The notes under the pieces were generated by a model. It was not told where the DNA came from, searched no databases, and saw only the letters and a list, made by a program, of their open reading frames with translations. Shown in pieces: positions 1 to 5,175 of a stretch of DNA of 41,670 nucleotides. The position numbers were made by a program, and so were the translations under genes. The first letter of the stretch is position 1, and every line of letters begins with the position of its first letter. This stretch comes from Clostridia bacterium (GTDB lineage Bacteria > Bacillota > Clostridia > Oscillospirales > Acutalibacteraceae). The stretch spans positions 1 through 41,670 of the forward strand of contig JAFQCH010000014.1 of assembly GCA_017416485.1 (NCBI GenBank), in the 5' to 3' direction.

Positions 1-135
1 AAGTTTGCTGCAATGAATCTCAAAAAAATGGCAATGTGGAAGTTCAAAAACGAGGATTTTCATGACTTTTACGTCTTTTTATTCAATTTATTCCAAATAT
101 TCAACAATACAGACAGAAAACCGTGTCTCGCTTGA
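1..135 (+). CDS. C-terminal end of a transposase (partial, IS1182-like)
   Basis: An open frame runs in from the window edge and ends with TGA at 133-135, leaving 44 residues. The segment KFAAMNLKKMAMW resembles the extreme C-terminus of DDE transposases of the IS1182/IS5-like group, which often end in an AMNLKK-type helix. The start and the catalytic DDE residues lie outside the window. The stop codon sits inside a terminator hairpin (118-153), and the adjacent bases TTTTCGACAGTC resemble IS1182-family ends. Family assignment rests on this short tail, so it is tentative. Confidence 0.55.
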   Translation, partial: KFAAMNLKKMAMWKFKNEDFHDFYVFLFNLFQIFNNTDRKPCLA

Positions 136-153
136 TCGCGAAACACGGTTTTT
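118..153 (+). terminator. Terminator hairpin overlapping the transposase stop
   Basis: A 9-bp stem AAACCGTGT (118-126) pairs with ACACGGTTT (143-151) and runs into a T tract on the plus strand. The stem encloses the transposase stop codon. Confidence 0.65.
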
Positions 154-212
154 CGACAGTCTGAGAGCAGGCTACAAACCTGCTCGATACATAACAATTT
201 AAACTTAGAGGA

Positions 213-260
213 AATATAAAAAAAGAAAAGTGAGTATTCACTTGTGTTATGAATACTCAC
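213..260 (-). terminator. Minus-strand terminator after the left tRNA-like block
   Basis: A perfect 11-bp stem, GTGAGTATTCA (230-240) and TGAATACTCAC (250-260), is followed on the minus strand by a U-rich tract (complement of A-rich 213-229). It lies 3 nt past the encoded CCA end of the left tRNA-like structure, so minus-strand RNA ending in that structure would terminate here. Confidence 0.7.
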
Positions 261-261
261 T

Positions 262-370
262 ATGGTCGGAGTGACGGGACTTGAACCCATGGCTACCTCT
301 TGCGGTGCCCGAAATCGTTTTTCGGCTTGGAGCGCCGAACGATTTCGACCGCTGCGCCATCCTCGCCTCG
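262..370 (-). other. Chimeric tRNA-like structure, left copy
   Basis: Read on the minus strand, the block has a D-arm-like segment (GGCGCAGCGGTCGAAA), a long hairpin of about 14 bp whose loop reads GCTCCAA, a class II variable-arm-like stem (GGCACC/GGTAGCC around GCAAGA), and then the same T arm, acceptor 3' strand and encoded CCA as tRNA-Pro (262-292). The 5' end (CGAGGAT) does not pair properly with the acceptor 3' strand (CACTCCG), and the loop lacks U33. On the opposite strand the same hairpin shows a valid loop with Ser anticodon GGA. It is therefore probably a tRNA-Ser/tRNA-Pro-derived pseudo-tRNA or attachment structure, not a working tRNA. Confidence 0.4.
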
Positions 371-479
371 CTGCATCGTCCACCGGACGCGCTTCGGCGA
401 CGATGCCTGGTCCCTCACAGTTGGTTCGGGACTGTAAAAGGCCATGGGTACAAACCAATCAATCTGAATCAAAAAAAAC

Positions 480-509
480 AAAGACCATCGTTGACGGTCT
501 TTATTTTTT
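480..509. terminator. Terminator of the tRNA-Pro remnant (bidirectional)
   Basis: AAAGACC (480-486) pairs with GGTCTTT (496-502). T-rich sequence follows on the plus strand and an A-rich tract (T-rich on minus) lies on the other side. It is the duplicated form of the tRNA-Pro terminator at 2888-2917. Confidence 0.75.
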
Positions 510-510
510 T

Positions 511-565
511 GGTCGGAGTGACGGGACTTGCACCCATGGCCTCTTGGTCCCGAACGACAGCGCGA
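511..565 (-). pseudogene. 3'-half remnant of tRNA-Pro
   Basis: The minus strand carries acceptor 3' strand, T arm, variable loop and the anticodon loop of tRNA-Pro, then diverges after CCCGAAC (plus strand, 549-555). The T loop also has a substitution (plus CACCC for the intact gene's AACCC, 531). No D arm or 5' acceptor strand follows, so it cannot yield a tRNA. It marks one boundary of the mobile cassette. Confidence 0.75.
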
Positions 566-587
566 AGTGTTGCTTTCGCAACACTTT
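565..587. other. Perfect hairpin at the cassette edge
   Basis: AAGTGTTGC and GCAACACTT form a 9-bp stem with a TTTC loop just inside the point where the left repeat ends. It follows the recombinase stop codon on the minus strand but lacks a T run. It could be a transcript-stabilising stem or part of a recombination site. Confidence 0.5.
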
Positions 588-631
588 GAGCCGACGTATA
601 TGCTTGAACACACTTGGTGTTTTTTCTTTTG

Positions 632-1192
632 TTATAAGTTCATTTCTTTAACTCTGCGATAGAATGTATTCGGCTTCAATCCGACCTCTTTCATTGCGGA
701 GGTTGCGGTAATTTCACCGTTGCGCCATTTCTTGCAAACGGCTTTGAAAAGTTTTTCATCAACGTCAACAGGTTTACGACCTTTGTATTTGCCGTCATTC
801 TTTGCTATCTCAATACCCTCGCGCTGACGTTCTAAAATGTTCTCGCGTTCAAGTTCTGCAAGCGCACCGAAAACGGTCAGCATAAATCGTCCTTGCGGTG
901 TTGTTGTGTCAATGCTTTCTTTCAGGCTGACAAACTCAACGCCCTTTTCGGTCAGTTCAGAAACAATAGAAAGTAAATCGCGTGTATTTCTTGCAATTCG
1001 TGAAATGCTTTCAACTATCACAATATCCTCTGTTCTGACAAAGGACATCATTTCCTTAAAAGCGGCTCGGTCTGTGTTTTTACCGCTTGCCTTATCGATA
1101 AACAATTTTTCTGCGCCCTGTTCTTGCATCATCTTTAACTGACGAGCTTCGTTTTGCTCAATAGTAGAGCATCTTATATAACCAACCTTCAT
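632..1192 (-). CDS. Serine recombinase (resolvase/invertase family)
   Basis: The 186-residue protein has the N-terminal resolvase fold YIRCSTIEQN with catalytic Ser9, the SRIARNTRDLLSIVSEL and GRFMLTVFGALAELERE segments typical of Pin/Hin/TnpR enzymes, and a C-terminal helix-turn-helix (about 145-183). The length matches small resolvases and invertases, not large serine integrases. Such enzymes cut and rejoin two short DNA sites, giving inversion or resolution. Start ATG follows AAGGGAG by 8 nt. It is the last gene on the minus strand of a cassette bounded by direct repeats at a tRNA-Pro. Its promoter overlaps one arm of an inverted repeat (1249-1261), suggesting autoregulation or DNA inversion. 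The exact sites used are inferred. Confidence 0.92.
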   Translation of the reverse strand: MKVGYIRCSTIEQNEARQLKMMQEQGAEKLFIDKASGKNTDRAAFKEMMSFVRTEDIVIVESISRIARNTRDLLSIVSELTEKGVEFVSLKESIDTTTPQGRFMLTVFGALAELERENILERQREGIEIAKNDGKYKGRKPVDVDEKLFKAVCKKWRNGEITATSAMKEVGLKPNTFYRRVKEMNL

Positions 1193-1223
1193 ATCATAAG
1201 CTCCCTTGCTTTACTGTGTCTTA

Positions 1224-1252
1224 ATTGTAGCACAAAACACAAAGTATGTCAA
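1224..1252 (-). promoter_or_regulatory. Promoter of the serine recombinase gene
   Basis: On the minus strand, TTGACA (complement 1247-1252) and TACAAT (complement 1224-1229) are 17 bp apart, a near-consensus sigma-A promoter. The -35 box overlaps the left arm of the 1249-1355 inverted repeat. Confidence 0.85.
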
Positions 1253-1355
1253 TAGGGTATATGAAATATTTTGAAATATTGCAAAATTATTTTATAACTT
1301 ATATGACATATAAAATCCGTCTGTTTTACTTTGTCATTGAGGTATACCCTATTGA
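1249..1355. repeat. 13-bp inverted repeats upstream of the recombinase
   Basis: TCAATAGGGTATA (1249-1261) recurs as its reverse complement at 1343-1355, with 81 bp between. The left arm overlaps the -35 box of the recombinase promoter. They may be operators or the crossover sites of a small invertible segment. The segment between is AT-rich and carries no gene. Confidence 0.85.
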
Positions 1356-1412
1356 AACACCAAGAGAGCAGAAGAAAAGCGCGGAGATTGTCCCCCGCGC
1401 CGTAAATGATTA

Positions 1413-2141
1413 TTATAAACCAAGCAACTGCTTTTTCTTTGTGTCAAATTCTTCTTGGGTGATAATACCCATGTCAAGCAGTTCCTTGTATTTTTTGATT
1501 TCTTCAACCGCAGAAGATGCAGGAGCGGGTGCGCTCTGCGGCTGTTGAGTGGTTTCTCCTTCTTTTATTTCGGTGATATTGTTGGAACGGCAGGCGGGGC
1601 AACGGCTGAAATCAACAACTTTACTCAATTCGCTATCCATTCTGCTTTGCTGCCCATACGCATCCAATCTTGTTCCAAATAAGGATGCTGCTGCGTGTGC
1701 TTTCGCCCAATTTTGATGGGATTGACTTTCACGCACATCTGCGTCTGTATAACAGAAGATATGACCGCACACATTGCAACGCATACGATGTTCATTTTTG
1801 GATACGATTTCTCTGCGCTGTTTTTCTATCGCATCTGCCACAGCTTTTTTCTCTGCGTCCTTTTCCGCTGTTAGGTTAATGGGCTTTGCAGGAGGTGCGC
1901 TTCTCATTGCGTTTTGTGTAAATGCAAGCATTTTCTGCATCAAAGGTTTATACTGCTTGTTAAAGGCAAAGGTAAGAGTATTTCCCTCGCAGGGTGTGAT
2001 TTCAAAACCTAAAAAACCAATTCTCACCTGCTTAATGCTGCCGTAGGGAAAGCGAAGACGGGAAATGCCACTTTCCCATGTAATACTATCATCTGTAAAA
2101 GTTAGGGAAACACCAGAATTATTTTTAATGCGCTCTTGCAT
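1413..2141 (-). CDS. Zinc-ribbon protein with C-terminal SHOCT domain
   Basis: The 242-residue protein begins with a small beta-rich domain (about 1-65, PH-like in pattern). It then has a charged helical linker, two CxxC pairs (CNVCGHIF near 122 and CPACRSNN near 183) that would form a zinc ribbon, a Pro/Ala/Gln-rich linker and a C-terminal SHOCT domain (about 213-242: KKYKELLDMGIITQEEF). SHOCT domains are short oligomerisation modules found on many unrelated and phage or mobile-element proteins. No signal peptide or membrane span is seen, so it should be cytoplasmic. It lies 6 bp downstream of the HTH gene on the same strand and upstream of the recombinase, probably in one transcript. Its function is unknown. 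Confidence 0.8.
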   Translation of the reverse strand: MQERIKNNSGVSLTFTDDSITWESGISRLRFPYGSIKQVRIGFLGFEITPCEGNTLTFAFNKQYKPLMQKMLAFTQNAMRSAPPAKPINLTAEKDAEKKAVADAIEKQRREIVSKNEHRMRCNVCGHIFCYTDADVRESQSHQNWAKAHAAASLFGTRLDAYGQQSRMDSELSKVVDFSRCPACRSNNITEIKEGETTQQPQSAPAPASSAVEEIKKYKELLDMGIITQEEFDTKKKQLLGL

Positions 2142-2147
2142 TTTTAA

Positions 2148-2336
2148 TCAACCAACTTTCTGCGATAATGTTTTAACCGCAATACGGATATTGCGGGGAA
2201 TGTCTTTCATTTGAACATATTTTGCAACTGTTGAGCCGCTTCTGCCTATTTGTCTGCCGACCTCGGCATAGTTGCCGTATTTAGCATAAAGGCGGTGCAT
2301 TTCAACAATTTCTTTGCGGACTTTGTCTTGCTTCAA
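2148..2336 (-). CDS. Small helix-turn-helix protein
   Basis: I place the start at TTG 2336 because AGGAGG sits 5 nt before it; the frame stays open further upstream but across a terminator hairpin, so longer versions are unlikely. The product of about 62 residues has a helix-turn-helix (YGNYAEVGRQIGRSGSTVAKY), like small DNA-binding proteins and transposase N-terminal domains that read NYAEVGRQLGVSxxTV. It probably regulates the cassette. The gene sits behind a leader containing an inverted repeat and an intrinsic terminator, and is followed after 6 bp by the zinc-ribbon/SHOCT gene. Confidence 0.65.
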   Translation of the reverse strand: MKQDKVRKEIVEMHRLYAKYGNYAEVGRQIGRSGSTVAKYVQMKDIPRNIRIAVKTLSQKVG

Positions 2337-2373
2337 ACACACCTCCTGTACATTGCTACACCTTTTTCTCCGC

Positions 2374-2404
2374 AAAAAAAGTGCGCCAACCGAAGCGGCG
2401 CACT
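2374..2404 (-). terminator. Leader terminator or attenuator before the HTH gene
   Basis: On the minus strand AGTGCGCC and GGCGCACT form an 8-bp GC-rich stem (2397-2404 with 2380-2387), followed by seven T (complement of 2374-2380). It lies between the promoter at 2588-2617 and the HTH start at 2336, so it would limit readthrough into the operon. Confidence 0.75.
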
Positions 2405-2426
2405 GAAAACGCAAACTCCGATTGTC

Positions 2427-2581
2427 GCCAAACAAAACCAGATAAATGGGAATGACTATTCATCGCACTCTATCTGTGGAATTTGCAGTTTTGCAAAATT
2501 CAAAAAATAAAGTACGAAAAGATACAGTATCCCCATAAAAGAAAATACCATTCCCGTTACATTTATTTGGTTTTGTTTGGC
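2427..2581. repeat. Long imperfect inverted repeat in the HTH operon leader
   Basis: GCCAAACAAAACCAGATAAA (start of arm 2427-2454) recurs inverted at 2549-2581 with one substitution and a small insertion. The arms are about 28 and 33 nt long and 94 bp apart. The spacer contains the palindrome GATACAGTATC (2521-2531) and an imperfect inverted repeat around TTTGCAGTTTTGCAAA. A short open frame across this region looks accidental. Confidence 0.85.
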
Positions 2582-2587
2582 ATAATT

Positions 2588-2617
2588 AGTATAGCACACT
2601 CCCTTACAAAATTTCAA
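2588..2617 (-). promoter_or_regulatory. Promoter of the HTH-SHOCT operon
   Basis: On the minus strand TTGAAA (complement 2612-2617), an 18-bp spacer and TATACT (complement 2588-2593), with an extended TG, form a plausible sigma-A promoter. The predicted leader is about 245 nt and contains the inverted repeat and the attenuator-like terminator. Confidence 0.6.
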
Positions 2618-2625
2618 TACTTTCA

Positions 2626-2665
2626 TAAAAAAAGAAGCATTCACAGGGCAATCCCTTATGAATGC
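2626..2665 (-). terminator. Minus-strand terminator after the right tRNA-like block
   Basis: GCATTCA (2637-2643) pairs with TGAATGC (2659-2665), with an inner AGGG/CCCT pairing. A T-rich run follows on the minus strand (complement of 2626-2633). It matches in position, but not in sequence, the terminator at 213-260 beyond the left copy. Confidence 0.65.
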
Positions 2666-2671
2666 ACAATA

Positions 2672-2775
2672 CGGTCGGAGTGACGGGACTTGAACCCATG
2701 GCTACCTCTTGCGGTGCCCGAAATCGTTTTCGGCTTGGAGCGCCGGACGATTTCGACCGCTGCGCCATCCTCGCC
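2672..2775 (-). other. Chimeric tRNA-like structure, right copy
   Basis: This is the second copy of the block at 262-370, with one fewer T in the hairpin and an A-to-G change in the stem. The final base of the CCA is lost (CCG), so it is even less likely to be a working tRNA. The long hairpin, variable-arm-like stem and T arm are all kept. Confidence 0.4.
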
Positions 2776-2972
2776 TCGCTACATCGTCCACCGGACGCGC
2801 TTCGGCGACGATGCCTGGTCCCTCACAGTTGGTTCGGGACTGTAAAAGGCCATGGGTACAAATCAATCAATCTGAATCAAAAAAAACAAAGACCATCGTT
2901 GACGGTCTTTATTTTTTTGGTCGGAGTGACGGGACTTGAACCCATGGCCTCTTGGTCCCGAACCAAGCGCGA
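2673..2972. repeat. About 290-bp direct repeat, right copy
   Basis: Second copy of the repeat at 264-565. Here it runs without a break into the intact tRNA-Pro, so this side preserves the ancestral junction. Confidence 0.9.
2888..2917 (-). terminator. Terminator of tRNA-Pro
   Basis: On the minus strand AAAGACC and GGTCTTT (2904-2910 with 2888-2894) form a 7-bp stem followed by G and eight T. It begins 8 nt after the tRNA 3' end. It is also T-rich on the plus strand. Confidence 0.8.
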
Positions 2973-2994
2973 TACCAAACTTCGCCACACCCCG
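2918..2994 (-). tRNA. tRNA-Pro (anticodon CGG)
   Basis: The 77-nt minus-strand gene folds as a class I tRNA. The acceptor CGGGGTG pairs with CACTCCG, the anticodon stem CTTGG/CCAAG encloses loop TTCGGGA (anticodon CGG), the T arm is ATGGG-TTCAAGT-CCCGT, and the CCA end is encoded at 2918-2920. It has its own promoter and terminator. Partial copies of its 3' half at 511-565, 262-292 and 2672-2700 show that this gene has been the repeated target or source of rearrangement. Confidence 0.93.
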
Positions 2995-3012
2995 ATATTC
3001 AAATGTAGCAGT

Positions 3013-3041
3013 ATTATATACCAAAACTTTTGCAAAATCAA
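3013..3041 (-). promoter_or_regulatory. Promoter of tRNA-Pro
   Basis: On the minus strand TTGATT (complement 3036-3041), 17 bp and TATAAT (complement 3013-3018) lie just upstream of the tRNA 5' end at 2994. Confidence 0.85.
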
Positions 3042-3130
3042 GAGGGAAATAGAAAAAATATAAAGAAAATAAAAAACAATCTACATTGGTGTGTTTTTGG
3101 CGAGTGAACGGGGAGGGGATGTTGCAAAAC

Positions 3131-3175
3131 AAAAAGTCTGCAACCTGCCGTTGGATTTGGCGGGATGCAGACTTT
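3131..3175 (-). terminator. Terminator of the ABC exporter operon
   Basis: AAAGTCTGCA (3133-3142) pairs with TGCAGACTTT (3166-3175), with further inner pairing between CCTGCC and GGCGGG, followed by T residues on the minus strand. Confidence 0.8.
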
Positions 3176-3204
3176 GTTGTTGCTTTTTGTTTGTTGTTTT
3201 TTGC

Positions 3205-5175
3205 TTATTCGTCGTCTTCGGGCGGGATGCCTTCGGTGTACTGGCTGTTGTAAAGCAGGGCATAGAAACCGTCGGCTTCAAGTAACTGTTTGTGCGTGCC
3301 TTGTTCCACGATATGGCCTTTGCGCATGACAAGGATGTTGTCTGCGTTCTTGATTGTGGAAAGTCTGTGGGCGATAACGAAACTCGTTCTGCCTTTCATC
3401 AGATTCTTCATGGCGAGCTGAATTTTCAGTTCCGTTCTTGTGTCAACGGAGCTTGTTGCTTCGTCCAGAATCAGCACAGGCGGATTGGCGAGCACGGCAC
3501 GGGCGATGGTCAGCAACTGGCGCTGGCCCTGCGAAAGGTTGGTGCCGTCCTCGGCAAGCAGGGTGTCGTAGCCGTCAGGAAGGGAATCGATGAATTCGCT
3601 GATGTTGGCAGCTTCGGCAGCGGCGCGGATTTCTTCGTCCGTGGCATCGGGTTTGCTGTAGGCAATGTTATCGCGGATGGTGCCTTTGAACAGCCATGTG
3701 TCCTGCAGAACCATGCCGAAGTTGCGGCGCAGTGCATCGCGGGACATGGTGTAAATGTCGGTGCCGTCAAGCAGAATCTGACCGCCTTGAATGTCATAGA
3801 ACCGCATCAGCAGGTTGACGATGGTGGTCTTACCCGCACCCGTCGGACCGACAATGGCAATCAGGTTGCCCGGTGCGGCGGTGAGGTTGAGGTTGTCGAT
3901 CAGAGGCCTGTCTTCCATATAACGGAAAGAAACATCTTTGAACTCAATGTGTCCTTTTGCGGCTTCGGTTGGCTCGTTGATTGTTACATCTTCTGCCTGT
4001 TCTTCTTCGTCAAGCAGGTCAAACACGCGCTCGGCACAGGCGAGAGAAGACTGAATGTTGTTAATAATTTTTGAAATATTGATAATGGGGGATGTGAAGT
4101 TGGAAGAATAACTCAGAAATGCTTGAATGTCACCAAGCCCCATGCTACCGGCATTTTTCATGGCATACTGCATGAATTTTGCCATGGTGGGGTATTTGGA
4201 CTGCACGGCACCGCCCGTGGAGAGCAGGTGATTGGCAATGTAATAAGCACCGCCGACGATGCACAGCACCACATAATTCAGGTTTTTGACAAAGGTAAGA
4301 ATGGGTGTCAGCAGACCTGATATCATGTTAGCCATAAAGGCATTGCGGCACAAGCTGTTGTTGATGTGCCTGAATTCGTCAATGGAGCGTTCTTCATGCC
4401 CGAAAATGCGAATAATGCTGTGACCTGCATACATTTCCTCTATGTGGCCGTTCATGCTGCCGAGGGTATCCCAATAACGGCGGAACCATTTTTTTGAAAG
4501 TCTGGAAATGCGGTAGGAAATAACCCCTGTGAACGGAACCAGTGCAATTGCCAGCAGAGTCATCAGCCAGTTGCCTGTGTAAAGCATCATGCCGAAGCTG
4601 CCCACGACCTGCACGATGCCGGTCACAACGGTCAGAAAACTGTTTTGCAGACTGCCTGAAAGGTTGTCGATGTCGTTCATGATGGTGCTGATGATTTCAC
4701 CCTTGGTCTTTTTGTCAAAATAACGCAAAGGCAAGCGGGAGAGTTTTTCGTTGACCTGCGCTCTGACTGAGCAGACCAGCTTTTGCGAAATGCCCGCGGA
4801 AATAAACGATTGTCCGAAGGACAACAGGGCGCTGACCCCGTAAACACCTGCCATAATCAGCAGTTCTTTGAGGATCGGGTTGAAGTCAATGTTGCCGCCC
4901 GTTGCAATTTTGGTTTTGATGCTTTCGTCCAGCAGGTTGACCACGTTTGCCATGTATTCGGGGGCAATGACGTTCACCAGTGTGCTTGCCACGGCAAAGA
5001 AACAGACGAAGAACATGGGGATTGCATGCGGTTTGATGAGCGCAAAGAAACGCAGGGTCGTGCCCTTTGCGTTCTTCGGTTTTTTCATTTCTTCGCTCGT
5101 GTTTTTGCTGTAAGCGGCGTATTTGCGGTTATCGTATTGCTCGATTTCTTTTTTGACGGAGGTTTTGTAACTCAT
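3205..5175 (-). CDS. ABC exporter half-transporter, catalytic subunit
   Basis: The 656-residue protein has an exporter-type transmembrane domain (about 40-375, six spans) fused to an ATPase domain. Visible motifs are Walker A GPTGAGKTT (443-451), Q loop MVLQDTW, signature LSQGQ (547-551), Walker B VLILDE with catalytic Glu572, and the switch His603 (IAHRLST). A charged cytoplasmic extension of about 40 residues precedes the first span. The non-canonical LSQGQ signature together with a full Walker B is the pattern of the subunit that completes the degenerate site in heterodimeric exporters such as TM287/288 and BmrCD. Its start overlaps the stop of the upstream partner (ATGA, 5172-5175). The likely role is drug or lipid efflux; the substrate is unknown. 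Confidence 0.93.
   Translation of the reverse strand: MSYKTSVKKEIEQYDNRKYAAYSKNTSEEMKKPKNAKGTTLRFFALIKPHAIPMFFVCFFAVASTLVNVIAPEYMANVVNLLDESIKTKIATGGNIDFNPILKELLIMAGVYGVSALLSFGQSFISAGISQKLVCSVRAQVNEKLSRLPLRYFDKKTKGEIISTIMNDIDNLSGSLQNSFLTVVTGIVQVVGSFGMMLYTGNWLMTLLAIALVPFTGVISYRISRLSKKWFRRYWDTLGSMNGHIEEMYAGHSIIRIFGHEERSIDEFRHINNSLCRNAFMANMISGLLTPILTFVKNLNYVVLCIVGGAYYIANHLLSTGGAVQSKYPTMAKFMQYAMKNAGSMGLGDIQAFLSYSSNFTSPIINISKIINNIQSSLACAERVFDLLDEEEQAEDVTINEPTEAAKGHIEFKDVSFRYMEDRPLIDNLNLTAAPGNLIAIVGPTGAGKTTIVNLLMRFYDIQGGQILLDGTDIYTMSRDALRRNFGMVLQDTWLFKGTIRDNIAYSKPDATDEEIRAAAEAANISEFIDSLPDGYDTLLAEDGTNLSQGQRQLLTIARAVLANPPVLILDEATSSVDTRTELKIQLAMKNLMKGRTSFVIAHRLSTIKNADNILVMRKGHIVEQGTHKQLLEADGFYALLYNSQYTEGIPPEDDE

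Larger units (their letters stand above)
1..165 (+). mobile_element. Right end of an IS1182-like insertion sequence
   Basis: The transposase tail, its terminator hairpin and a TTTTCGACAGTC motif (about 150-161) together look like the downstream end of an insertion sequence. I infer that the element ends near 165, where a separate small hairpin (GAGCAGG/CCTGCTC, 165-185) begins. The left end is outside the window, so the inverted repeat cannot be checked. Confidence 0.4.
264..565. repeat. About 290-bp direct repeat, left copy
   Basis: Positions 264-555 match 2673-2963 almost base for base. I see four substitutions and a one-base difference in a T run. Degenerate similarity continues to 565/2972 before the sequences part. 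Each copy holds the tRNA-like structure, a second hairpin (GCATCGTC/GACGATGC), an inverted degenerate copy of the tRNA-Pro 3' half (420-450), a terminator and the 3' half of tRNA-Pro. The two copies bracket the recombinase cassette. Confidence 0.9.

Noticed and set aside
264..410. Repeat hairpins as integron attC sites
   Set aside because: Long stems with unpaired bases recall attC, but there is no integron integrase, no RYYYAAC/GTTRRRY core and clear tRNA sequence at the end.
2456..2644. 62-codon frame across the HTH-operon leader
   Set aside because: It spans the predicted promoter and the inverted repeat, has no clear ribosome site and looks accidental.
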